From assembly GCF_025148635.1 (NCBI RefSeq), contig NZ_CP102269.1:2666001-2730000 (forward strand): DNA of 64,000 nt, written 5' to 3'. Both the position numbers and the translations under genes were made by a program. The DNA comes from Butyricimonas virosa. Lineage in GTDB: Bacteria; Bacteroidota; Bacteroidia; Bacteroidales; Marinifilaceae. Below the pieces are notes generated by a model. It saw only the letters and a program-made list of their open reading frames with translations, had not been told where the DNA came from and searched no databases. Shown here piece by piece: positions 7,785-15,518 of this stretch. Positions within the stretch are counted from its first letter, which is position 1. Every line of letters begins with the position of its first letter.

Positions 7785-9245
7785 TTATTTAACAGGCGAT
7801 AGGTAAGTGCGCTTGTTTGTTGGAGCGAGAGGGGTATTTGCCCGGATAAAATCAACCATTGCGTTTACAATGGAAATATCTGTATGTAGTCCTTTGCCCT
7901 TGTCAGGAAAGTCGTATTGAATGCTTACATAGTTATTGAGGGCGACTTTATAGGAGGCTTTCTCAACGAGTGGTCTATCGTTACGGTCTTTAAGAATGAC
8001 GTCTGTTCCTTTTCCCTGTTGATCTTGAATAATCGTGTAACTGCCGGGTGATACATACAAGTCTATCACGTGGCCATCTTGATTGAACCGATTTAGTATT
8101 AAAGCTTTTATGTCGCTTAAAGATAAGTCATGAAGGACGATATGGTTACCAAAAGGTTCTATGGAGAGAAGGGTTTCCAGCGTGATGTCTCCTTGGGGAA
8201 GTGCGGAAAGACGAATGCCCCCTTGGTTGTAGAAGGCGAAATCAGATACTGTTGAACGTAGCATTGCGTCAGTCACGATATTACCGATACTTTCTTGAGA
8301 TTTAAATGGGAGGGAGCTAATCCCGATAACTTCTTTAAATTCGGGTTGCTCCATGAAATAGTTGACTTTTCGTGTTATGCAAGAATCAACCCGTGTAATT
8401 GTGTCAATCAGGCAGGATTGGTAAGAACGTTCGGTGAGCTTGCCCTTTGTGAATTTTAATATGGTCAGACCGGCGTATTGCAACTTGAGTCCTGTTTGTC
8501 CGATTATAACGTTATTTATCTCTTTCGAGGTTTCCAATAACGTGTGGGTATGGCCCCCGATAATTATGTCTAGTTCTGGCATTTGTGTTGCTAGAATGGA
8601 ATCCTTGTCCACTCCAAGGTGCGTGAGGCCAATTAGTACGTCACATTGGCGCTTGAGCGGTTTGTAATCTTCCACCTTGTCGAGATAATGGTCAAAGGTA
8701 ATGTCTTTCAAACGTTCCGGGTTAGTACTTGGTATTTGGTCTGTTTCTGTTTGCACAAAACTAATGAAACCCAGCTTGATACCGTCCTTCTCGATTATAT
8801 GATAAGGAGGAATACTGTCCAGTTCTCCCCGGGAGGAATTGATATTGGCGCAGATAATCGGGAAGGTTGCGTCGTTTATTCTGGCCCGAAGAATTTTTTG
8901 TCCGAAATCGAATTCGTGATTTCCTAATGTTCCGACCTCGTAGCCCAAGTCGTTCATTAGCGAGATGATGGGGAAGCCTTTTTCTTTCGCATGGTCCACA
9001 TATGGGTTGCCAGTGAATCGATCTCCGGCATCTACCAGAATCACATTCGGGTGTTCCTCCTTGATGCGCTTCACGAATGTGGCCAGTTTGGAGAATTGTT
9101 CAATTCTCCCGTGTATGTCATTGGTGGATATGATCACGATCTCTTTTTCTTCGGTATTCTGGCAACCGGAGAGGAACATGATCCATAGCAAGGTCATGTA
9201 CATTTGTAATTTGGAAAACACGGAAAGGGGTAGCATCAAATTCAT
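7785..9245 (-). CDS. 5'-nucleotidase/UshA-family metallophosphatase lipoprotein
   Basis: The 486-residue protein begins with a signal segment ending LSGC (Cys about 28), so it is a lipoprotein. An internal ATG at residue 15 (MYMTLLW) is an alternative start. The N-terminal metallophosphatase domain (about 33-260) carries the metal motifs STNDIHG, DAGD, GNHEFDFG, THLG and GGHTH. The C-terminal 5'-nucleotidase substrate domain (about 305-470) contains SIGNIVTDAM and IEPFGN. It should hydrolyse nucleoside 5'-phosphates or related phosphoesters in the periplasm or at the cell surface to supply nucleosides and phosphate. It is a single-gene unit with its own promoter-like TATCTTTG at 9273-9266. 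Confidence 0.88.
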   Translation of the reverse strand: MNLMLPLSVFSKLQMYMTLLWIMFLSGCQNTEEKEIVIISTNDIHGRIEQFSKLATFVKRIKEEHPNVILVDAGDRFTGNPYVDHAKEKGFPIISLMNDLGYEVGTLGNHEFDFGQKILRARINDATFPIICANINSSRGELDSIPPYHIIEKDGIKLGFISFVQTETDQIPSTNPERLKDITFDHYLDKVEDYKPLKRQCDVLIGLTHLGVDKDSILATQMPELDIIIGGHTHTLLETSKEINNVIIGQTGLKLQYAGLTILKFTKGKLTERSYQSCLIDTITRVDSCITRKVNYFMEQPEFKEVIGISSLPFKSQESIGNIVTDAMLRSTVSDFAFYNQGGIRLSALPQGDITLETLLSIEPFGNHIVLHDLSLSDIKALILNRFNQDGHVIDLYVSPGSYTIIQDQQGKGTDVILKDRNDRPLVEKASYKVALNNYVSIQYDFPDKGKGLHTDISIVNAMVDFIRANTPLAPTNKRTYLSPVK

Positions 9246-9265
9246 ATCATTGTATTTTCAGCGTA

Positions 9266-9273
9266 CAAAGATA
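9266..9273 (-). promoter_or_regulatory. -7 promoter box of the 5'-nucleotidase gene
   Basis: The minus strand reads TATCTTTG, a full match to TAnnTTTG, about 20 bp before the first ATG at 9245. I see no good TTTG -33 element at the standard spacing, so the call rests on the -7 box and position. Confidence 0.35.
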
Positions 9274-9420
9274 ATTCAAAAGTGGAATTTTTAGTAGAAG
9301 AAATTTTTCAGAAAATCCGTAATATATTAAAGAATAAAAATAAACTTTTATTGTTCTTCATTCGTATAATTCTGGTGTGATTTTTGTGATAATAATGATA
9401 TAAACTATTCGGATAAAGTT

Positions 9421-9732
9421 ATGAAAGCAGCTTTGTTTTTTGAAGATAACCAGCTCTGCCATCTCGGTGAAAATATTGGAGAAAAGGCGATTAAAGTATC
9501 AACAATTACGACAGAAGATGATAAAGTCGTTTCTATAAAGAATAGTGAAGTGAAAAATCGGAATATGAATTATTTTATCCAGTGGTTAGTGGATTGTGGT
9601 ATAAAAATGATTTATGTCTCCGGTATTGACGAGAAAGTAAAGCGATTCTTTGAACAGATGAAAATCATCGTGAACGTGAAGAACCAGTCTGATAAAACTC
9701 TTTTGTTGGCAGAAATTACTTCTCAAAAGTAA
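9421..9732 (+). CDS. Small NifX/NifB-type dinitrogenase cofactor-binding-like protein
   Basis: The 103-residue soluble protein has the overall shape of the MTH1175/NifX family (RNase H-like fold that binds FeMo-co precursors in nitrogen fixers and has unknown roles elsewhere). It opens with a beta-strand (MKAALFFED) and has a GENIGEKA segment. About residue 57-80 reads as a conserved helix-strand unit (WLVDCGIKMIYVSGIDEKVKRFF), as in family members that carry GxxGxxxxxxL. The match is weak and no nitrogenase genes are nearby, so the function is open. It is followed by a strong terminator and appears monocistronic. Confidence 0.45.
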   Translation: MKAALFFEDNQLCHLGENIGEKAIKVSTITTEDDKVVSIKNSEVKNRNMNYFIQWLVDCGIKMIYVSGIDEKVKRFFEQMKIIVNVKNQSDKTLLLAEITSQK

Positions 9733-9750
9733 TAAATTGGATTTTGCAGT

Positions 9751-9783
9751 TTATCCCGGGTCTCAAACCCGGGATAATTTTTT
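9751..9783 (+). terminator. Strong Rho-independent terminator
   Basis: An 11-bp perfect stem (TTATCCCGGGT at 9751-9761 with ACCCGGGATAA at 9767-9777) with a 5-nt loop is followed by TTTTTT (9778-9783). It ends the 9421-9732 transcript before the YbaK gene. Confidence 0.9.
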
Positions 9784-9850
9784 ACTTCCTTCGATTACAA
9801 TTATTTTTATTACTTTATCTTTGCTAGACGATAATTGCAGAGGAATTGTT

Positions 9851-10327
9851 ATGTCACTGGAAAAAGTAAAACAATATTTTGATAGCCTTGGTTTAGGACA
9901 AAGGGTTCATGAACTGGCCCAGTCGAGTGCTACCGTGGAGGAAGCGGCTGTTGCCGTGGGGTGTGAGCCGGAGCGTATTGCTAAAACAATGTCTTTCCTG
10001 TTGGGAGAGAAGCCGATATTGGTTGTTACGGCCGGGGATGCCAGGATTGATAATAAAAAATACAAGGAGTATTTTCATCAGAAAGCGAAAATGATACCGG
10101 GAGAATTGGTGGAGCAATATGTCGGGCATGCCCCCGGAGGAGTCTGCCCGTTTGTTATTCCCGAGGAAACACAAGTGTTTTTGGACGTTTCGCTTAAACG
10201 CTTTGATATTGTTTATCCGGCAGCGGGGACAAGTAATAGTGCTGTCGAGTTGTCTATCAAGGAGCTGGAGGATTGTTCCCGTTCCCGGGAGTGGATTGAC
10301 GTGTGTAAGGATTGGGAAAAGGAATGA
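9851..10327 (+). CDS. YbaK/EbsC family aminoacyl-tRNA deacylase
   Basis: The 158-residue protein fits the YbaK/EbsC/ProX editing domain, which hydrolyses mischarged tRNAs such as Cys- or Ala-tRNA(Pro). It shows the conserved AKTMSFLLGEKPILVVTAGDARID region (the Lys at about residue 41 aligns with the catalytic Lys of the family), then GHAPGGVCPFVIP and a C-terminal SNSAVELSIKEL. The ATG at 9851 is chosen because the longer frame from 9737 would run through the upstream terminator hairpin, and MSLEKVKQYF is the usual start of the domain. Its last 71 bp overlap the convergent HelD-like gene. Confidence 0.88.
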   Translation: MSLEKVKQYFDSLGLGQRVHELAQSSATVEEAAVAVGCEPERIAKTMSFLLGEKPILVVTAGDARIDNKKYKEYFHQKAKMIPGELVEQYVGHAPGGVCPFVIPEETQVFLDVSLKRFDIVYPAAGTSNSAVELSIKELEDCSRSREWIDVCKDWEKE

Positions 10328-12377
10328 ATCGGCTTGGTTTGTCCCAGTACGTGATGGTTAGCCTGTGCATGGCTCTCGTTGCGGCTACATAAAACATACT
10401 TTTGTCAATAAGCGTGTTGTAATTGCTGGCATTTGTTTGTGGAATAATCACCTCGTCGAATTCTAACCCCTTCGCCATGTGGGATGAGGTGATGATAATT
10501 CCTTTGGCGAAAGCCGTACTCTGGTGAGAGAGGAAATAGAGTTTGTCCGTGTGTGATTTAAGTCTTTCCGTGATTTCTTGTGCTTGCACTTCGGTTTTGC
10601 ATATTATCCCGAGTGATTTGTAATTCGACTTTTTGAATGTGGTAATTATCCCCGAGATGGCGGAAAGTTCTTCTTCCGGATTCTTGAAAGAAAGTACGGT
10701 AGGAGCATCCCCATGTCGGGCAATGGCTTCCAAGTCTTCGTTCGCTTGAATCCTTTGTGCGAAATTCGAGATCTCGAACGTGGATCGATAACTCTTGCAA
10801 AGTTTCATTACCTTGCCCGTGACAAATGCTTTTTGAATCATCTCGGCTGTTGATGAACCGTAGGGATTAACCGATTGGCAAGCATCTCCGAGAATGGTTT
10901 TCCGGCAGGAGTAAAGTTTTTGAATCATCTTGTATTGTATAGGGGAGTAATCTTGCATCTCGTCAATCAAAAGGTGTTTGATTCGAGAAGGGGCAGGGAG
11001 TCCCTCTAAGGCTACGTGGAGATATGCCAAGGGAGCTAGGTCTGCATATTCCAGTGTACGGTTCTTGTGCGTTTTGAACATTTCGGGTTTTCCGCTCCAT
11101 ATGAAGAAGTCTTTGTAAACTTGGAGGTCGTTGTTTCCGGCAAACATCTTTTGTATTTCCTTCTTCAACAGGTTTCTTTCTGTTGTTGTCACCTTGAAAT
11201 AATGCTTCAAAGTCATCATTTCTAAGATATAATCCGTCATCGTCTCGAAACGTTGGCGCATCGGGTAACGGTTGAATCGTCGAAATTGCTCATCGATAAA
11301 TTCGGCCGGAACGGTAATATGTTTTGTTAGCTTGACATCCGTTGCTTTAAAATAGTGGTTCTCCATGTGAAGAATAAACTTCTCTAGTTGCGAGATGAAG
11401 TCAAAGGATGCTTTATATTGAATTCGTTCAATAAATCCCGGTGTTGGCTTTTCTAATAATTCTGTAACCTGTTCGAAGAAATTCTGGTATTTGTATTTAT
11501 TGTTAAGAACCCCCGAAAGGATTTGTTCCATACTGGTTTCGGGAACTGTTTCCTCGCCGAGTTCCGGGAGGACGTTCGAGATATAATCGGCGAAAACCTT
11601 GTTCGGGGAGATGATGAGAATATCTTTTGAGGTGATTTCTCCTTTTTGTGCGTAAAGCAAGTAAGCGATGCGATGCAAGGCAATGGATGTTTTCCCTGAT
11701 CCTGCTACCCCTTGTATAATTAGTGTTTGAGTATCTTCGTTTCGGATAATCCGGTTTTGTTCCCGTTGTATCGTGGTCACGATATTCTTCATCTTATCGT
11801 CGGTATTGGAACTTAGTTCTTTTTGCAGAACATCATCATGAACGGTCAATGAATTCTCGATCATGTATTCCATCTGACCTTTACGGATGCGATATTGTCG
11901 TTTGAGAGAAATGTCTCCCTCAACCTCTCCGGTTGGGGAGGAATAGGAAGCGGCACCCAGTTCATGGTCATAAAACATACTGGATATAGGAGCCCTCCAA
12001 TCGTGAATTAGGTTCGCTTTTTTACCGGGATCGTAAAATGTGTGAATCCCGATATATAATACCCTTGTTTCGCTTCCCTCTTTTCTTTCAGTGAAATCTA
12101 TGCGCCCGAAATAGGGAATATCCAGAATTTTCCCCAGGCGTTTGCGTTTGTCAATAACACTCTCGCCGGTTGCAAAATGGCGTAAGATACTTTCCCGCAT
12201 AGAACGTATCTCGTGTGGATCAATGTCTTTATTCGACCATAGATATTCTTTGTATTCTTGTAACGTGTCAACGTGTTCTTTAACAGACTTGTCCGTGTTG
12301 TTAACTGAATTGTTTATAATGTTGATAATCTGTCGTAAATACTCTTTTTCCTGTTCTTCCGTTTTATTGAACACCAT
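10257..12377 (-). CDS. HelD-like UvrD/Rep superfamily 1 helicase
   Basis: The 706-residue protein has an N-terminal coiled region, then a superfamily 1 motor: Walker A GVAGSGKTS (about residue 222), Walker B LLIDEMQDYSP (about 468), motif V SSHMAKGLEFDEV (about 640) and motif VI YVAATRAMHRL (about 668). The spacing, with a large insertion between motifs I and II, and the N-terminal WRAPISSMFYD motif match HelD. HelD proteins pull RNA polymerase off DNA and recycle it. A -7 box TAACTTTG lies about 45 bp upstream (12427-12420). The 3' end overlaps the convergent YbaK gene by 71 bp. Roles in RNA polymerase recycling come from family knowledge. Confidence 0.85.
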   Translation of the reverse strand: MVFNKTEEQEKEYLRQIINIINNSVNNTDKSVKEHVDTLQEYKEYLWSNKDIDPHEIRSMRESILRHFATGESVIDKRKRLGKILDIPYFGRIDFTERKEGSETRVLYIGIHTFYDPGKKANLIHDWRAPISSMFYDHELGAASYSSPTGEVEGDISLKRQYRIRKGQMEYMIENSLTVHDDVLQKELSSNTDDKMKNIVTTIQREQNRIIRNEDTQTLIIQGVAGSGKTSIALHRIAYLLYAQKGEITSKDILIISPNKVFADYISNVLPELGEETVPETSMEQILSGVLNNKYKYQNFFEQVTELLEKPTPGFIERIQYKASFDFISQLEKFILHMENHYFKATDVKLTKHITVPAEFIDEQFRRFNRYPMRQRFETMTDYILEMMTLKHYFKVTTTERNLLKKEIQKMFAGNNDLQVYKDFFIWSGKPEMFKTHKNRTLEYADLAPLAYLHVALEGLPAPSRIKHLLIDEMQDYSPIQYKMIQKLYSCRKTILGDACQSVNPYGSSTAEMIQKAFVTGKVMKLCKSYRSTFEISNFAQRIQANEDLEAIARHGDAPTVLSFKNPEEELSAISGIITTFKKSNYKSLGIICKTEVQAQEITERLKSHTDKLYFLSHQSTAFAKGIIITSSHMAKGLEFDEVIIPQTNASNYNTLIDKSMFYVAATRAMHRLTITYWDKPSRFIPFPNPYTRQSTPGNGNNPPAP

Positions 12378-12419
12378 AATCTCCTAGTTGTTTTAATTAA
12401 AATTGTGCGAAAAGAAGGA

Positions 12420-12450
12420 CAAAGTTAATCCAACAACATGGAGGAGGAAA
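12420..12450 (-). promoter_or_regulatory. Promoter of the HelD-like gene
   Basis: On the minus strand TTTC (12450-12447) is followed after 19 bp by TAACTTTG (12427-12420), a full match to the Bacteroidetes -7 box TAnnTTTG with a 3-of-4 -33 element. It is about 43 bp before the start codon. Confidence 0.45.
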
Positions 12451-12506
12451 TAGTTATTTATAGCTATCTTTACTAAGATTTTATTTTCTACGTTGATTTT
12501 GTCTAA

Positions 12507-13301
12507 TTATTTTAGTATCCCTAGTCCTATTCCTTTGTTGATTGCTTCAATGGAATTTTGAGCTTCCAGTTTATGGAGTAAATTTTGTCGATGGATATTC
12601 ACGGTGTGAATGCTGATTTGGAGTTTATGGGCAATCTCCTTGCTTAGTAATCCTTTTTGAATCAGGTGCAATATTTCTGTTTCCCGTTCTGTTAGATGGA
12701 TTGTCGGGGAGAATAATAACGTTGGAGAAAATAGTTCACCGCTTTTGAGGTTGAGAACGGTACAGGCAACCTGTCTCGAATCCTTTTGATCCGGTGAAAT
12801 ACTCATGTTGCCTAGTATAAGCCATGCTTTTCCTGCACGTCCTTGTTCCAAAACTTGCAGTCTATTCGTTACTCTCACGTATTGTTGTTTGGCATTACGT
12901 ACTCGAAAGCTGTAAATGTTGCAATAATCATTGCGTTGTTCTACGGGCAGGTTATAAATGAATTGTCCCAGTTTGATCTGTAAATCCACCAACTGATCAA
13001 AATCATCCGGGTGAAACCGGGATTCCAGGTAATCTCCCTGTTTCTCCAAGGTGGCGATTTTGTCCTCATCATAACCTAGTAAGTTTGCAAAATGTGGAGA
13101 GGCGTAAACGTATTTATTTTTGTAAACATCAACTACAAACGTGCAATTCCGACTAACTCTAGCCATTTTATGAAGCATGGATTTATCCCGTTCCCACACG
13201 GCGTAATCAATATCATGTATTGATAAGTGTTGTTTAGCCCACATTTCTTCTCGAGTGATATTGGTCGACTTCATGTTGTTATATTGTTTGAGGATTTGCA
13301 T
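12507..13301 (-). CDS. PAS domain LuxR-type transcriptional regulator
   Basis: The 264-residue protein combines an N-terminal PAS fold (about 50-175; FVVDVYKNKYVYASPHFANLLGYDEDKI) with a C-terminal LuxR/GerE helix-turn-helix (about 200-260; LTERETEILHLIQKGLLSKEIAHKL and HTVNIHRQNLLHKL). It has no receiver domain or membrane segment, so it probably senses an internal small molecule or redox/light-type signal and binds DNA directly. An internal ATG at 13274 (MKSTNITREE) is an alternative start. A -7 box TACTTTTG lies at 13329-13322 on the minus strand, close to the first ATG. It is transcribed alone; the target genes are unknown. Confidence 0.85.
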   Translation of the reverse strand: MQILKQYNNMKSTNITREEMWAKQHLSIHDIDYAVWERDKSMLHKMARVSRNCTFVVDVYKNKYVYASPHFANLLGYDEDKIATLEKQGDYLESRFHPDDFDQLVDLQIKLGQFIYNLPVEQRNDYCNIYSFRVRNAKQQYVRVTNRLQVLEQGRAGKAWLILGNMSISPDQKDSRQVACTVLNLKSGELFSPTLLFSPTIHLTERETEILHLIQKGLLSKEIAHKLQISIHTVNIHRQNLLHKLEAQNSIEAINKGIGLGILK

Positions 13302-13605
13302 GATGGAGGATGATGACGGGACAAAAGTACGAAATAATCAGCGAAATAACGAAGGTGTGTAAAAGGAAGTATGGAGAAACCCTTGTCCGATGAATAACTA
13401 TGGTTGGTCTATCCTTTCCCTAGAGCATTGACATAGCATAAATAGTGCATATACATAACATGTACATTGATCTATGTTTATGATTGGTTCGTGTTGTGTT
13501 GGTATCTAGTTGGTGTCCTAAGCCAACGGTAAAGAAAGGTTTTACAAGATATTATATATCACTATCTATTTAGTTACCAAATGTTATTTATTCAAGCGAT
13601 TTGGA
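13302..13605. other. Intergenic region without a gene
   Basis: About 300 bp between the LuxR regulator and the ECF sigma gene. It holds the regulator's likely promoter (TACTTTTG on the minus strand, 13329-13322; TTCG 20 bp further upstream at 13353-13350). The remaining AT-rich stretch has no coding signal or clear hairpin. Confidence 0.5.
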
Positions 13606-14145
13606 TCAAGTTATTGAGAATAAAAGTATCAATATCCGGAATTTGTCTTGTAAGCGTTTTAATGCTATTTTTTTCTGCTTTTTTACTGTTTCAACATTTA
13701 ACTCTAATTCTTTGGCTATTTCAGAGGGCTTTTTCCCGTCTAACGTGAGTAAACAAATTTTTTTACATTGTGGGGGTAGTTGCTCGATAGAGGAAAGTAA
13801 TTGACGATATACTTCTTCTTTTATCAAGCTGTTGATGATGTTTGGTTCTTCTTGTTCTTGGTAATTATCTATAATTTGTTGCTTGTGGTAATGTTGAACT
13901 TTGCGATCCCGTAAATAAGTGAAACATTTATTTTGAGTGGAAAGGTATAAATATTTACGTAATAGTAATTCGTTTTCAAATTTGATTCTTTTTTCCCAGA
14001 TCCGGATAAAGATTTCCTGAACAATATCTTTTGCGGCATCCTCGTTATTTATGAACGAGAAAGCAAATTGAACAAGTGCAGGATAGAATTCATTAAATAG
14101 AATTTTATACCGAGATTCTTCATATATATTTTGTATGTTGTTCAT
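13606..14145 (-). CDS. ECF sigma factor of the SusC/SusD peptide locus
   Basis: The 179-residue protein has sigma region 2 (about 15-80; EDAAKDIVQEIFIRIWEKR) and region 4 (about 120-175; LPPQCKKICLLTLDGKKPSEIAKEL and VETVKKQKKIALKRL). It is of the Bacteroidetes SusC-associated ECF type that pairs with FecR anti-sigma factors. It is divergent from the FecR gene with a 136-bp shared control region. That region holds TATTTTTG on the minus strand (14193-14186) and, for the FecR side, TTTG (14203-14206) followed after 18 bp by TAATTTTT. It should be held inactive by FecR and released when the STN-containing SusC binds its substrate. Confidence 0.9.
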   Translation of the reverse strand: MNNIQNIYEESRYKILFNEFYPALVQFAFSFINNEDAAKDIVQEIFIRIWEKRIKFENELLLRKYLYLSTQNKCFTYLRDRKVQHYHKQQIIDNYQEQEEPNIINSLIKEEVYRQLLSSIEQLPPQCKKICLLTLDGKKPSEIAKELELNVETVKKQKKIALKRLQDKFRILILLFSIT

Positions 14146-14290
14146 TTGTCCCGTTTCTGAACTGAATAATTATCGATTGATAGTTCAAAAATAGTATTTT
14201 TTTTTGTTCGGAATGTCCGTAAATTAATTTTTTCTAAATTCTTTTACCCTTTTTGGTTGTCTTGAGAGTTATTAGTGTAAAATGATTATA

Positions 14291-15442
14291 ATGGATAAGA
14301 ATTTCGATATAGCAGATTGTATTGTTGCTTTTATCAAGGGGATAGCAACTCCGGAGCAAATGGTTCGTTTGGATGTGTGGTTAGAGGAGAGTGATGAGAA
14401 TAGACGATTGTTGGCCTCTTTATTGGATGAATCGGTTTATGAACAACGGCGTGAAGAATGGGGACAATTAGAGTTAAATGAATCCTTTGAAAACGTGCGA
14501 AAGGAGAGAAATAGAAGGGTGAGATTGCGGAATATGAGAAGGATAGCTGTCGCGGCTTCCGTGTTATTGCTTGTGACGGTGGGGGGTACCTGGTTAGGAA
14601 AAGGGGATCGGGATACCGTCGGGCATTTCCAGCCAACGACGGAAACGGGAGGAAGAGGACGGGCTTTACTTACTTTGTCCACGGGTGAGCGCGTGGTGTT
14701 GAGTCAGCAAGATACGTTATTACAATCAGAAGAAATTTCTATTCGGGTTAACAGGGCGGGAGAAGCCGTGTATGAAACAAAAGATTCTGTTGTTCCTTCA
14801 AGCACAACGTATAATATTATGGAAGTTCCTCAGGGGGCAGAGTTTCATTTAACACTTGGTGATGGAACTAAAGTTTGGTTGAATTCCGGAACGAGATTGC
14901 GTTATCCGGTGAAATTTACAGGTGATGTTCGGTTCGTGGAATTAAGCGGAGAGGCTTATTTTGATGTAAAACGAGATGAGGCGTTGCCTTTTGTGGTGAA
15001 AACTTCTCGTTCGGAAGTGATGGTGTTGGGTACGGAGTTTTGCGTGAAAGATTACGTGAATCAAGTGAATCAAACCACGTTGGTAAGCGGGAGTGTTTCC
15101 GTGAAGGATTTTAGGGGACAGTCTTATGTGATTGTTCCGGGGCAACAAGTCTGTATCGACCAGGATTCTTCCCGCGTGTTGGAAGTCGAAACTCTTTATT
15201 TCACTTCTTGGAAGGATGGATATTTCATGTTTGATCAGGCCACGTTAGAACGTATTATGGATGAATTGGCTCGATGGTATAATTTTGATTACTTTTTTGC
15301 TAACGCGGAGGCTAGGAATATGATGTTGACGGCAAGAATTAAAAAGTATGATAATATAGATACTGTTTTGGATATTTTGTCTCGGACGGGAGATATTCGT
15401 TTTTCCCGGAAAGGGAATACAATAACAATCGTAAGTAGATAA
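14291..15442 (+). CDS. FecR-family anti-sigma factor
   Basis: The protein (383 residues from the ATG at 14291; the ATG at 14282 would add three) has a cytoplasmic N-terminal domain (about 1-80), one membrane helix (about 85-103, AVAASVLLLVTVGG), a periplasmic FecR domain (about 175-275; EVPQGAEFHLTLGDGTKVWLN and ELSGEAYFDVKRD) and a C-terminal DUF4974-like domain (about 300-383) that contacts the STN domain of the receptor. It transmits the state of the SusC receptor to the divergently encoded sigma factor. A strong hairpin follows it before the SusC gene. Confidence 0.92.
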   Translation: MDKNFDIADCIVAFIKGIATPEQMVRLDVWLEESDENRRLLASLLDESVYEQRREEWGQLELNESFENVRKERNRRVRLRNMRRIAVAASVLLLVTVGGTWLGKGDRDTVGHFQPTTETGGRGRALLTLSTGERVVLSQQDTLLQSEEISIRVNRAGEAVYETKDSVVPSSTTYNIMEVPQGAEFHLTLGDGTKVWLNSGTRLRYPVKFTGDVRFVELSGEAYFDVKRDEALPFVVKTSRSEVMVLGTEFCVKDYVNQVNQTTLVSGSVSVKDFRGQSYVIVPGQQVCIDQDSSRVLEVETLYFTSWKDGYFMFDQATLERIMDELARWYNFDYFFANAEARNMMLTARIKKYDNIDTVLDILSRTGDIRFSRKGNTITIVSR

Positions 15443-15482
15443 AACTTAGGGGAATCGGCACCACCCATATTCCCCTTAAGTT
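15443..15482 (+). terminator. Hairpin between FecR and SusC genes (terminator/attenuator)
   Basis: AACTTAGGGGAAT (15443-15455) pairs with ATTCCCCTTAAGTT (15469-15482) with one bulged A, giving a 13-bp stem and 13-nt loop, followed by the T-rich TTCTTCTTATATTT. It starts one base after the FecR stop codon. It could end basal regulator transcripts or reduce read-through into the SusC gene. Confidence 0.6.
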
Positions 15483-15518
15483 CTTCTTATATTTAAGAAT
15501 TAAATAATTTACAAATTT

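Noticed and set aside
9737..9850. N-terminal extension of the YbaK gene (38 residues)
   Set aside because: It would be encoded by the strong terminator hairpin at 9751-9783, and the family starts at MSLEKVKQYF (9851).
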